Source: Solirubrobacteraceae bacterium
GTDB lineage: Bacteria > Actinomycetota > Thermoleophilia > Solirubrobacterales > Solirubrobacteraceae
DNA length: 44,806 bases
NCBI GenBank assembly: GCA_024711025.1
Contig: JANJTP010000048.1
Span: 1-44,806 of the forward strand
Direction of reading: 5' to 3'
The translations under genes and the position numbers were made by a program. Within the stretch, counting starts at the first letter, position 1. Each line of letters begins with the position of its first letter. Shown piece after piece: positions 29,501-37,431 of this stretch. A model generated the notes under the pieces. The model was given only the letters and a program-made list of their open reading frames with translations, was not told the origin of the DNA and did no database searches.

Positions 29501-30466
29501 TTAAAGGAGCTCGGATGCTGCCTCAGGCACCCTAGCAGCGCGGTCCCACGGCACCAGCCGGGGCTCGCCCTTCTCGACGTGCGGCACGTCGATCGCCTCG
29601 AAGTCGCGCGGGACGACGACCGGCTCGAAGACGACCCGCGCCTCGTCGCGCACGCGGGATGGCGGGTAGCGCGAGGACAGGTGGCTCAGCGCGAGCAGCC
29701 GCACGCCCGCGTCCGCCGCGACCTGTGCCGCCTGGCGCGCGGTGCTGTGCTCGGTCAGCGCCGCGCGCTGCGCATCCTCCTCCAGGAAGGTGGCCTCGTG
29801 GACGAGCACGTCGGCACCGCGCGCCGCCGTGCGGACCATCTCGCAGGGGGCGGTGTCGCCGCTGAGCACGATCCGTCGGCCGGGGCGAGGCGGACCGATC
29901 ACCTGGTCTGGCGAGACCCCGTCCACCGTCTCCCCCGCCTGCAGGCGCCCGAACGCCGGTCCGGGGGGCACGCCGAGAGCGCGGGCGGCGTCGACGTCGA
30001 AGCGGCCCGGCCGCTCGTCCTCGGCGATCGCGTAGCCGAACGCGCGACCGCGGTGGCGAACGTTGAAGCACTCCACCTCGTAGCCGTCGAACTCGATCGC
30101 GTCGCCCGGCTCGAGCTCGACGATCGCGAGCTCGTACCCGACCCGGCCCCACACGCCGCTCATCGCGCCGAGCAGCCGACCGGTGCCGGGCGGGCCGAAG
30201 ACGTCGAGCGGCTTCTCGCGCCCGCGCAGGTCGAACGTCTTGAGCATGCCGGGGAGCCCGAGCCAGTGGTCGGCATGGTGGTGAGTGAGGAAGACGGCGT
30301 CGAGGTCGGCCAGACCGACGCTCCGCAGGAGCTGACGCTGCGTGCCCTCGCCGCAGTCGAACAGCACCCGGTCGCCGTCGAGCCGGGCCAGGAGCGCCGG
30401 CAGGGCGCGGCGCGCGGACGGTGCCGACCCGCCGGTGCCGGCGAAGAAGAGCTCGACCTCGTCCAT
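29501..30466 (-). CDS. rnz: Ribonuclease Z (tRNA 3' processing endonuclease)
   Basis: Metallo-beta-lactamase enzyme that trims the 3' ends of tRNA precursors, needed where CCA is not encoded, as for the adjacent tRNA-Arg. 321 residues, with FAGTGGSAPSARR, the zinc motif HHHADH at 62-67 (THHHADHWLGLPG), VLSGDTAP, LVHEATFL and LALSHLSSRY. A TACGCT box 8 nt before the ATG suggests a leaderless transcript. The end is followed closely by pyrR, so the pyr operon may be read from here too. Confidence 0.9.
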   Translation of the reverse strand: MDEVELFFAGTGGSAPSARRALPALLARLDGDRVLFDCGEGTQRQLLRSVGLADLDAVFLTHHHADHWLGLPGMLKTFDLRGREKPLDVFGPPGTGRLLGAMSGVWGRVGYELAIVELEPGDAIEFDGYEVECFNVRHRGRAFGYAIAEDERPGRFDVDAARALGVPPGPAFGRLQAGETVDGVSPDQVIGPPRPGRRIVLSGDTAPCEMVRTAARGADVLVHEATFLEEDAQRAALTEHSTARQAAQVAADAGVRLLALSHLSSRYPPSRVRDEARVVFEPVVVPRDFEAIDVPHVEKGEPRLVPWDRAARVPEAASELL

Positions 30467-30474
30467 GCGCGGCG

Positions 30475-30480
30475 AGCGTA
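30475..30480 (-). promoter_or_regulatory. rnz: Candidate -10 box of rnz (leaderless)
   Basis: TACGCT on the minus strand, 8 nt before the rnz ATG, with no Shine-Dalgarno. A TACGCT also occurs on the plus strand at 30498-30503 facing the tRNA gene, so the two may be divergent promoters. Confidence 0.4.
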
Positions 30481-30537
30481 CCGCCGCCGCCGAGCGGTAC
30501 GCTGCTCGCCAGGCGCGGACGACCGTCCGCTCCCGAT

Positions 30538-30610
30538 GCGCCCGTAGCTCAGTGGATAGAGCGCTTGCCTCCGGAGCAAGAGGCCGCAGGTTCGAATCCT
30601 GCCGGGCGCG
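30538..30610 (+). tRNA. tRNA-Arg (CCG anticodon)
   Basis: A complete cloverleaf of 73 nt can be drawn. The acceptor stem is gcgcccg/cgggcgc, the D-arm is gctc...gagc, the anticodon stem is cttgc/gcaag with loop ctccgga (anticodon CCG at 30571-30573), and the T-arm is gcagg-ttcgaat-cctgc. G is the discriminator. CCA is not encoded. It decodes the CGG arginine codon. Confidence 0.97.
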
Positions 30611-30652
30611 CTGGTGGTCCCGTGAATCCCGGGGCGCCGTACGCCGGCGGCG

Positions 30653-31216
30653 CTACGCGCGGGCGTCGAGGAGATTTCCGCGGCCCTCGATGATGCGCGC
30701 GGGGACGCCGACCGCCGTCGAGCCGGCCGGAACGTCGCGGTTGACGACGGCGTTGGCTCCGATCGCGACGTTGTCGCCGACGACGATCGCCCCGAACACC
30801 TTGGCTCCCGGCGCCACGTAGACGCAGTCGCCGATCACCGGGCTGCCGCCGTGGTCGCCGAGCGTCACTCCCTGGCTGAGGTTGCAGTTCTCCCCCACGA
30901 CGACCCCCGGCCCGACGGTGATCCCCCCGAAGTGCCCTATGTAGAGGCCGGGCCCGAACCGCGCGCCCCCCGCGATCGAGATCCCGGTGGTCATCTCGGT
31001 CAGGCGCTGGGTGACGGCGGCCAGGATCGCCAGGGGCAGCCGCGCCGGACCCCTGCGCTCCTTGCACCAGCGCCGCAGGCGGTACTCGACGACCGCCCAG
31101 ACCCCGAGATCCCGAAGCAGCGCGCCGGCCACCGCGCGCCGGCTCCAGCGCGCATCCTGGTGGCGCGCCCCGGGGCTGCAGTACCGCGCCAAGTCCGCGC
31201 GCAGGGTCTCGATCAT
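30653..31216 (-). CDS. Serine O-acetyltransferase-like left-handed beta-helix protein
   Basis: 187 residues from ATG 31216. An N-terminal helical part (MIETLRADLARYCSPG, LRDLGVWAVVEYRLRRWC) precedes hexapeptide repeats of a left-handed beta-helix (about 75-170: GPGLYIGHFGGITVGPGVVVGENCNLSQ, GVTLGDHGGSPVIGDCVYV). This arrangement is typical of CysE-like serine acetyltransferases, which make O-acetylserine for cysteine. Related enzymes acetylate sugars, so the substrate is not certain. The frame is open to a GTG at 31279, but a TATCGT box 7 nt before ATG 31216 favours the shorter form. It converges with the tRNA gene. Confidence 0.8.
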   Translation of the reverse strand: MIETLRADLARYCSPGARHQDARWSRRAVAGALLRDLGVWAVVEYRLRRWCKERRGPARLPLAILAAVTQRLTEMTTGISIAGGARFGPGLYIGHFGGITVGPGVVVGENCNLSQGVTLGDHGGSPVIGDCVYVAPGAKVFGAIVVGDNVAIGANAVVNRDVPAGSTAVGVPARIIEGRGNLLDARA

Positions 31217-31223
31217 CGCCGCG

Positions 31224-31229
31224 ACGATA
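31224..31229 (-). promoter_or_regulatory. Candidate -10 box of the acetyltransferase gene (leaderless)
   Basis: TATCGT on the minus strand, 7 nt before ATG 31216, with no Shine-Dalgarno; it supports that start choice. Confidence 0.4.
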
Positions 31230-31262
31230 TCCGGAGCCTCGCGCACCGACCTCACGTCGCGG

Positions 31263-31268
31263 TAGCGT
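31263..31268 (+). promoter_or_regulatory. mscL: Candidate -10 box of mscL
   Basis: TAGCGT, about 30 nt before the mscL ATG, leaving a short leader that contains the gaggagg ribosome site at 31285-31291. Confidence 0.35.
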
Positions 31269-31297
31269 CGGCCCGTCACCGACCGAGGAGGACGCAG

Positions 31298-31684
31298 ATG
31301 CTCAGGGAGTTCCGCCAGTTCCTGATGCGGGGCAACATCGTCGAGCTGGCGATCGCGATCGTGATCGGCGTTGCGTTCGGGGCGCTGGTGACGGCGCTCG
31401 TCGCGGATCTCATCACGCCGATCGTCGCGGCGATCGTCGGCAAGCCGGACTTCTCGGGCCTTACGTTCACGATCAACGGCTCGGTCTTCCGCTACGGCTC
31501 CTTCCTCAACGCCCTGATCGCGTTCGTCTCGATCGCGGCGGCGATCTTCTTCTTCGTCGTCAAGCCGATCGATGCGATCCAGCGTCGGATGGGCATCGAG
31601 AAGCCCGCGGACGGGCGCAGCGACGAGGCGGTGCTGCTCGAGGAGATCCGCGACCTGCTCAAGGCGCGCACCGGCGCCGCGTAG
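31298..31684 (+). CDS. mscL: Large-conductance mechanosensitive channel
   Basis: Inner-membrane tension-gated pore releasing solutes during hypo-osmotic shock. 128 residues: a short N-terminal helix (MLREFRQFLMRGNIVELA), TM1 (AIAIVIGVAFGALVTALVAD, about 17-36), a periplasmic loop with ITPIVAAIVGKPDF, TM2 (ALIAFVSIAAAIFFFVVK) and a C-terminal helix rich in charged residues. A strong gaggagg site precedes the ATG. It stands alone between divergent and convergent neighbours. Confidence 0.96.
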   Translation: MLREFRQFLMRGNIVELAIAIVIGVAFGALVTALVADLITPIVAAIVGKPDFSGLTFTINGSVFRYGSFLNALIAFVSIAAAIFFFVVKPIDAIQRRMGIEKPADGRSDEAVLLEEIRDLLKARTGAA

Positions 31685-31698
31685 CGGCCCTCAGACGC

Positions 31699-31726
31699 GA
31701 CGGGCCCCGCATCGGCGGGGCCCGTC
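31699..31726. terminator. Hairpin between convergent mscL and HtaA-like genes
   Basis: A 12-bp perfect stem (gacgggccccgc / gcggggcccgtc) with a 4-nt loop starts 15 bases after the mscL stop. There is no T-tract, but it is symmetric and placed to serve as a bidirectional terminator. Confidence 0.6.
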
Positions 31727-31761
31727 GTCCGTCGCGCGCTCGCCTCGGCGAGCTCTCGCGT

Positions 31762-32409
31762 CTACGGCGTGCTGATCGTCCCCGCGGGATCGACGGTCAG
31801 CGTGCCGATCTCGGCGCCCGAGACGAGTGACGTGCCGAAGGCCTTGTTAAGCGCCTTCGTGCCCTGCTTTGCCAGCTTCATCGTCGCGGTGCCGACGCCG
31901 TTCTCGACCTTCCCGCCGCTCAGCGTGAAGAGGCGCAGCGTGCCCTTGCCGGAGACCCGCGCGGTCACGACGCCGCCCTTCTGCGCGGCGAGGACGATGC
32001 GGAGCTTCGTGAGGGTCACATCGGGCTTGCCGGCGAGTGACAGCGTGAGGCCGCCGTCGTGGCGCAGCCAGCCGGCCAGTCCGCGCGGCGCCGTGGCGCG
32101 CTTGCCGCGCTTGACGACGACGTGCCCCTTGGTGATCGGCAGGGTGAACGCCGCGACGGAGGGATCGGACTGGACCGCCGGAAGGACCGGCGCGATCGTC
32201 AGGCCGGCCGGCAGCGCGCCCGTGATGGCGAGCGTCGTCGTGCCGCCGGTGAGCTTCTTGACCCCGAGGCGCTTGAACGACTTCGCCGGGTTGTCGGGCT
32301 TCTTCGCCTTGCCGGGCCCGTGGGAGGCCGCGACGGCGCCGGTCGCCAGCGCCGCGAGCATCGCCACGAGCGCGCCGAGCGTCAGCGCGAGGCGGATTGG
32401 TCGGGACAT
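31762..32409 (-). CDS. Secreted HtaA-like beta-domain protein
   Basis: 215 residues. The N-terminus is a clear signal peptide (positive MSRPIR, then LALTLGALVAMLAALATGAVAAS). The mature part is a single beta-rich domain beginning TGGTTTLAITGALPAGLTIAPV, with HDGGLTLSLAGKPDVTLTKLRIVL in the middle and FGTSLVSGAEIGTLTV at the end. Proteins of this pattern are common at the surface of high-GC actinobacteria and resemble the HtaA haem-binding fold, but haem binding cannot be inferred here. A GGAGGAGGA site precedes the ATG. It stands alone. Confidence 0.65.
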   Translation of the reverse strand: MSRPIRLALTLGALVAMLAALATGAVAASHGPGKAKKPDNPAKSFKRLGVKKLTGGTTTLAITGALPAGLTIAPVLPAVQSDPSVAAFTLPITKGHVVVKRGKRATAPRGLAGWLRHDGGLTLSLAGKPDVTLTKLRIVLAAQKGGVVTARVSGKGTLRLFTLSGGKVENGVGTATMKLAKQGTKALNKAFGTSLVSGAEIGTLTVDPAGTISTP

Positions 32410-32567
32410 GGGTGAGGGTCCTCCTCCATCGGGGTCGATGCGGCTCGAACACCACCACCGTCGGATCGTTGCGGTGGCCGAGGTGCGGTGCTGGACGATC
32501 GTTCGATGTCGAGGCCCCGGAGCCTGCCCGGCGGTGGCCCCCGGCGGGGCGGCGCCGGCGCGCCTCG
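32410..32567. other. Intergenic region upstream of the HtaA-like gene
   Basis: 158 bp with the strong minus-strand ribosome site (32416-32426) of the HtaA-like gene. No clear promoter hexamers, terminator or ORF could be recognised. Confidence 0.4.
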
Positions 32568-33545
32568 TCAGCGCCCGATGCGCACGAGGGCCCGGCGATC
32601 GCGGCCGGCGTCGGGGTACCCGATCGCGACCTTGCCGCCGCCGGCGGTAACGGCGACCGACAGGTTCGACGAGTAGCCCATCGAGCTCTGGACGACGCTG
32701 TGGCGTACGGGCCGCCCGGCGGCGGTGAGCTTCAGGTAGCCCACGCCGTTGTTCGAGCAGACCCGGCCCCACCAGCCGACCCGCCGGCAGGAGAGCTGCC
32801 GCATGCGGCTGTACGCGATGTGCGCGGCGCCCCGGTCGTCGACTGCCAGCGCGACCTGATCGACGCCCACGCGCGTGCGGATCAGCCTGCTCCCCGTCCA
32901 CACTCGGAGCGAGCAGCAGTCACGCGTCGTCGAGAAGACCGCGCGGGCCCGCCCGTCGCGTCCGACGGCCATGTCGAAGTCGTTCACGCCGCGCGCGAGC
33001 GTTCGCGACGACCAGCCGCCCGAGCGCCGCTGGAACAGCAGCAGCCGGTTGCCGTCGGTCGCGGCGATCGCGACAACGCCGCCCCCGGCCGCGATTCGCA
33101 GCCCCCGCACGCCCCGCAGCGACAGCGCCGTCGTCCGGCCGTCCTGGGCGTGGTGGACGAGCAGGTCGGAGCGCCCGACGCCGTAGGCGGCGTGAAGCGC
33201 ACCGGTCCGACGGTCGACGGCGAGGTCGTTGAACAGGTAGCCGGTGTCGTTCTCCGCGGTCCGCGCCAGCTCCGCGGGCTCAAACGCCGGCCCAAACGCC
33301 TGGCGGAGCTGGCCGTAGTGGTGGCCGAGGCTGGTGCAGAAGTCGCACAGCTTCGGGTCGTACTCGACGAGCGGGTAGGCGTAGGTGATTCCCGCAGTGC
33401 CGTCGGCGCCGACTGCGAAGCCGAGCTGTGCACTGGCCGAGCCGGCGCTCGTGTCCACCACGCGGCTTCCGGCGGGGCCGTGGTAGGTGATCGAGCGTCC
33501 CCAGACGACGGGCTCGATCTCCGCCGCCGCACGCGGCGACGGCAC
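32568..33545 (-). CDS. Predicted beta-propeller repeat protein, function unknown
   Basis: 325 residues from a GTG. About six repeating strand blocks alternate YGxxRSDLLVHHAQDGRT, DGNRLLLFQRRSGGW, VGRDGRARAVFSTTRD and DDRGAAHIAYSRMR-like segments, as in BNR/propeller proteins of secreted type. Several paired cysteines (CDFC, RDCCS, SCRR, VCSN) suggest an extracytoplasmic protein, yet no signal peptide is visible and the frame closes 14 codons upstream. Either the start is lost (5' truncation or a frameshift in the lost part) or it is exported another way. A minus-strand TAGGGT box lies about 40 nt upstream. I do not recognise the family. Confidence 0.55.
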   Translation of the reverse strand: MPSPRAAAEIEPVVWGRSITYHGPAGSRVVDTSAGSASAQLGFAVGADGTAGITYAYPLVEYDPKLCDFCTSLGHHYGQLRQAFGPAFEPAELARTAENDTGYLFNDLAVDRRTGALHAAYGVGRSDLLVHHAQDGRTTALSLRGVRGLRIAAGGGVVAIAATDGNRLLLFQRRSGGWSSRTLARGVNDFDMAVGRDGRARAVFSTTRDCCSLRVWTGSRLIRTRVGVDQVALAVDDRGAAHIAYSRMRQLSCRRVGWWGRVCSNNGVGYLKLTAAGRPVRHSVVQSSMGYSSNLSVAVTAGGGKVAIGYPDAGRDRRALVRIGR

Positions 33546-33640
33546 TGCTCGCCGGGCGGGTCGCCGCTCCGGCCTTCCCGCGGCACCCTATCGCCGGTCG
33601 CGCGCCGGAGCCGCGAGACCTCCCGCGCCGCGGCCGGCGC

Positions 33641-35275
33641 TCAGCGGCCGGGGACCTGCTCCGTGAGGCTCATCAGCCGCCACGACGACTGGATCGGGTC
33701 AAGGAAGTAGGGCGGCTGACGGTAGCGGAAGTTGTCGTCGTAGTTGTAGTTCTTGACGTAGCCGTCGGAGATCGTCGAGCCGCCCTGGCCGACGGGACCG
33801 CGGTACTTCTGGATGATCGCCCCGGTCACCGTGAGCGTGCCGAGCGGACCGCCGCAGAAGTAGTAGTCGACCATGAAGGAGTGGTTCAGCGCCATCAGCG
33901 ACGAGTCGATCCGCACGCTTCCGATCTGCTGGCCGGAGACGTTGTCGCAGTCGCTGTTGTTGTTGCGCAGGTTCTGCACCGGGTGCCAGACGCGGATGAA
34001 ATCGTTGGCGATCAGTCCGAGCAGCGCGTTGTTCGACTTGACGATGTCGTCGCGGATGATGATGTCCTTGGCGCTGGCGATCGTCAGCGGCTGGCTGTAC
34101 GTGCCGCGCACGTAGACGTCGGCGCAGCCGGCAGGCGAGTTGTAGGCGTCGTAGGGCTTGTACGACTGTCCGCAGCTGCCGTTCTGCACGTAGATGACGC
34201 CGTTCGAGGGGTAGGGCATCGAGACGCCGTTCACCGAGATCGCCGCCGGGCTGAGGATGATGTCGGTCCGGCCGGTGAACAGGTAGCTCGGCTGGACGAC
34301 GTCACGGAGCTGGTCGTTCGCGGGCGGCATCGTCAGCAGCGGCGCGCCCGGCGTCCAGCTCCCGGCGAAGTTGGGGCTCGCGCCCGAGCAGGCGGCGCGC
34401 CACGCCGGCGGCGAGGCGGATGCCTCGATCGAGTCGTCGACCGTGCGGCCGAGCTGCGGGCTGCCGCAGATGTAGAACTCGTCGTTGGTGTGCATCGGAC
34501 CGAGGATCCTGTCGCCCGGCGCGAACTGGATCTCGCTGCAGCGCAGGCTGAACGAGCGCGGCCGGTTGTAGCTGTCGTACCAGTAGCCGTTGTAGACCTT
34601 GCTCGACCGCCCGTCGCGGTAGTAGCGGCAGTTGTCCGACGCCCAGCCGGTCACGTCGGGGCTCGTCGGCGCCCCGCCGACGGTTCGCGTGTACCACGCC
34701 GGGTCGAGCGTCTCGTAGTCGGTGTAGTACAGGTAGTCCAGGAAGCTGCGCTTGCGCATCTTGGCGATCAGCGATCGCTTGACGCCCCGCGTGCGACCGG
34801 TCGAGCGGACCCGGATCTGCCCGGCGGCGATCATCGTCCCGACCGGGTTGCTCGTGCTGCACTGGGTCTGGCCGGCCTTCGGCAGCAGCTCCACGGTGTA
34901 TTGCGAGGCCGACGCGGGAACGTTGCGCCAGACGCGCGGGTCGCTGCCGGAGCCGTCCCACGGCTGGTTGACGAACGGCGTCCCGGAGAGACCGGTGCAG
35001 CGCGTCCAGACCTCGGGATCGCGCTGCAGCTTGAACATGTAGGCGTTGACGCCGGCCTCTGCCGAGGCGAGCGCGGCCTTGCGGTCCTGGTCGCGGCGCG
35101 CCTGCGGCACGTCGGACTGCGCGGTCGTGATGATCGCCGCGCTGAGCATCGCGACCACGGCCATCATGCCGATGACCGCCGGCAGCGCGATGCCCTCCTC
35201 GCCGCCCGGCCGGCGCGGGACTACGTCCGCGCCCCGCGGCCGGCGTGCGATCCGCTCTCGGATTGTCAGCTGCAT
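33641..35275 (-). CDS. Large PilX/GspK-like minor pseudopilin
   Basis: 544 residues. The type III signal has Gly28 before IALPAVIGMMAVVAMLSAAIITTA, the hydrophobic helix of pilins. Position +5 is Ala rather than Glu, the hallmark of GspK/PilX-type tip subunits. The large soluble part is rich in Tyr, Asn, Ser and scattered Cys. It is the third gene of a pilin operon, its start overlapping the previous stop by 10 nt. It is probably processed by a prepilin peptidase encoded elsewhere. Role in initiating a type IV pilus or secretion pseudopilus is inferred. Confidence 0.75.
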   Translation of the reverse strand: MQLTIRERIARRPRGADVVPRRPGGEEGIALPAVIGMMAVVAMLSAAIITTAQSDVPQARRDQDRKAALASAEAGVNAYMFKLQRDPEVWTRCTGLSGTPFVNQPWDGSGSDPRVWRNVPASASQYTVELLPKAGQTQCSTSNPVGTMIAAGQIRVRSTGRTRGVKRSLIAKMRKRSFLDYLYYTDYETLDPAWYTRTVGGAPTSPDVTGWASDNCRYYRDGRSSKVYNGYWYDSYNRPRSFSLRCSEIQFAPGDRILGPMHTNDEFYICGSPQLGRTVDDSIEASASPPAWRAACSGASPNFAGSWTPGAPLLTMPPANDQLRDVVQPSYLFTGRTDIILSPAAISVNGVSMPYPSNGVIYVQNGSCGQSYKPYDAYNSPAGCADVYVRGTYSQPLTIASAKDIIIRDDIVKSNNALLGLIANDFIRVWHPVQNLRNNNSDCDNVSGQQIGSVRIDSSLMALNHSFMVDYYFCGGPLGTLTVTGAIIQKYRGPVGQGGSTISDGYVKNYNYDDNFRYRQPPYFLDPIQSSWRLMSLTEQVPGR

Positions 35276-35991
35276 CGGGGCCCCTTCTGGCCGGTGGTCA
35301 CGCTGCCGGTGTCGTTCGGGTCGGCGAAGCGGACGAAGGCGGCGTCCTGCAGATCGGCCCAGCCTCTCGCCGAGCCGTCGCGGAAGTCGCGCGCCGGCTG
35401 GACGCGCAGCGCGACGGCGATCCGCACGACGAGCGCGAGCGACGTGCCCGAGAGCGGCGTCGCCAGCGGCGAGTCCGGGACGAGCGGCGAGCCGGCACCC
35501 CACGTGAAGTAGCGCAGCAGCGGCGTCGAGCCCTGCGTCGTCACGTTCTCGAGCAGCGTCCGCGTGCTCGTCGGCGTCGCCGGCCACGTCATCGTCGGTG
35601 GCACGCCCGTGCCGACCCAGCGACGGAGCACCAGGTCGCCGCTCTCGAGTGAGATCTGATGGCGCTCGGGGAGCTGGTCCGGCCCGCCGAGGTTCACGTA
35701 GAAGGTCACCTGTGTCGCATTGCCCGAGACGATCGGCGGCGTCGTGCCGCTGAGGCACACCTGCGAGCGCAGCTCTCGCATCATCAGGTCGAGCGCGAGG
35801 CGCCCTCGCTGCGTCGCGTCGACTCGCTGCGCCGTCGCCTTGGAGAGCCTGGTTGAGCTGTCGAGCAGCATGAAGGCGCCGAAGATGACGATCAGGCCGA
35901 TGGCCATCGCGACGAGCAGCTCGGGCAGGCTGAAGCCCGCCTCGCCGGACGGCGGCGCGGCGCGGCGGAGGGCTCGCGGCTCACGGCTCAC
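35266..35991 (-). CDS. PilW/GspJ-like prepilin
   Basis: 241 residues from a GTG overlapping the preceding stop (GTGA). Type III signal: Gly19 before FSLPELLVAMAIGLIVIFGAF, with Glu at +5. The soluble part contains the pilin-like MMRELRSQVCLSG helix end and a beta region. It is the second of three co-transcribed pilin genes. The long open frame upstream is read-through of its neighbour. Confidence 0.78.
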   Translation of the reverse strand: MSREPRALRRAAPPSGEAGFSLPELLVAMAIGLIVIFGAFMLLDSSTRLSKATAQRVDATQRGRLALDLMMRELRSQVCLSGTTPPIVSGNATQVTFYVNLGGPDQLPERHQISLESGDLVLRRWVGTGVPPTMTWPATPTSTRTLLENVTTQGSTPLLRYFTWGAGSPLVPDSPLATPLSGTSLALVVRIAVALRVQPARDFRDGSARGWADLQDAAFVRFADPNDTGSVTTGQKGPRCS

Positions 35992-37322
35992 GGGCAGCCG
36001 CCGCTCGTCGTACCGCTGCGCAAGTCGATCGCGGTCGTCGCCGTGCCGGCCGCGGCGCGGTTCTGCACCGTCACCTGCTTGCGGACCGGTGTCGTCCGGT
36101 TGTCGTCGACGCAGATCGCGTAGTCCCCGTACGGGAGCCCCGGGTCCAGCAGCGCGCCGCCGGCGCTCAGCAGGCCGGTACCGCCGAACGCCGCCCCGCA
36201 GCCCGGCGTCGTCGGGGTGATCCTCACGTCCAGGGCGCTCATCGCGACGCCGCTCGGGGGCGTCACGAGCACGTTGACCGCCGGCTGGCGGACCGTCACC
36301 GCGGCGGCGGCGCCCGGGGCGATCCTCGCGAACGGGGCCGACTGACCGTAGAGGCGCGGGTCGGCGCCGTCGCACGCCCCGGCCCAGACGGCGTAGCCGT
36401 CGGTGAACGGGTAGAGGGTGTAGCCGGATGTGATCGACGTGGCGGGCGTGCCGACGGTGAAGGCGCGGGTGCCCGGCGGCGCCATGCCGTTGTTCGCGAC
36501 GGTGACGGCGCGCGCCTTGCTGCCCTGCGGGGCGCTCGCGCCGACCTTCGTCTCGAAGCTCGCGTCGAGCCTGGCGGCACGGTCGTAGGGGAAGTCGAGC
36601 GAGTTCGTGGCGCCGCCGACGACCGAGGTCGGCTGGGTGACCGTCTGGTTGCCGTTGCGGTCGACCCAGCCCGCCTGGCCGAAGCTGAGCGTGTACGAGC
36701 CGGCCGGCAGCCCCGTCCAGAAGATGCAGCCGTCGGCGTCGCTGGTGCCGCTGACGTTCGCCGGGCCGGTGAGCGAGCCCGGGATCCCCGCCGCGCCGGC
36801 GCCGGAGACGCCGCGCAGGCGGATGATGAGGCCGCCGGTGCCGCCGTCCATCGCCCCGAGCGGGATCGCCAGGAGGCTCTCGCTGACGACCGGGCGGATC
36901 GAGTCCATGACCGGCCAGGTGACGGTCGAGGAGACCTTCAGGTAGTCGGTGCGCGTGGCGCCCGACGGGCAGGTGACGGAGTCGGTCGTGTCGTCGATCC
37001 AGACGGCGCGGGAGACGATCGTGTACGACACGCCGCGAACGGTCTGGGTGCGGCTCGTCGTCGTCTGCGCCAGGTCGCGGGGCTTCAGCGCCCGCATCCG
37101 CTCGATGTCCTCCTGGGCCAGCGATGCGGCGGCGGCCCGGCGCTCGCTCTGGCCGCTCGTGCGCGCCGCCGTGTCGATCGCCGAGAGGAAGCCGAGCGAC
37201 AGGATGACGAGCAGCACCGCCGCGACCAGCGACTCGACGAGGAACGCCCCGCGCTCCTCCGCGGCGGCGCGTCGGAGCACGGCCGCGATCCGCCCGGCGG
37301 GGATTGCAGGGGCCACCGTCAC
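35988..37322 (-). CDS. PilV/GspI-like prepilin with carboxypeptidase-regulatory-like domains
   Basis: 444 residues from a GTG. Type III signal: Gly25 before AFLVESLVAAVLLVILSLGF, Glu at +5. The region after about 75 is a beta-rich stalk. A segment with GCIFWTGLPAGSYTLSFGQAG resembles a carboxypeptidase-regulatory / Cna-B-type module, and the C-terminal part has a second similar block (GLPYGDYAICVDDN). It heads the three-gene minor pilin operon and lies about 110 bp from the end of ligD. Its large size suggests an adhesive or tip function (inference). Confidence 0.75.
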   Translation of the reverse strand: MTVAPAIPAGRIAAVLRRAAAEERGAFLVESLVAAVLLVILSLGFLSAIDTAARTSGQSERRAAAASLAQEDIERMRALKPRDLAQTTTSRTQTVRGVSYTIVSRAVWIDDTTDSVTCPSGATRTDYLKVSSTVTWPVMDSIRPVVSESLLAIPLGAMDGGTGGLIIRLRGVSGAGAAGIPGSLTGPANVSGTSDADGCIFWTGLPAGSYTLSFGQAGWVDRNGNQTVTQPTSVVGGATNSLDFPYDRAARLDASFETKVGASAPQGSKARAVTVANNGMAPPGTRAFTVGTPATSITSGYTLYPFTDGYAVWAGACDGADPRLYGQSAPFARIAPGAAAAVTVRQPAVNVLVTPPSGVAMSALDVRITPTTPGCGAAFGGTGLLSAGGALLDPGLPYGDYAICVDDNRTTPVRKQVTVQNRAAAGTATTAIDLRSGTTSGGCP

Positions 37323-37431
37323 ATGGGAGCTATCGGCCTGCGCGCGGCGAGCCTTGACAGGCCCGCCTGCAATGTGTGTCCAAGCGAGACCGCATACCCG
37401 CTCCGGGCGCCCTCGTACGAGCGTCCGGCGC

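Noticed and set aside
30634-30653. Terminator after the tRNA gene
   Set aside because: Only a 6-bp GC stem and no T-tract; not separable from background GC-rich pairing.
30342-30821. Plus-strand ORF covering the tRNA gene
   Set aside because: Shares its bases with a perfect tRNA cloverleaf; translation is a well-known tRNA-overlap artefact.
37323-37431. c-di-GMP riboswitch upstream of the pilin operon
   Set aside because: The conserved GEMM core (ggcaaacc, gacgcaaagcc) is absent; the region shows no supported structure.
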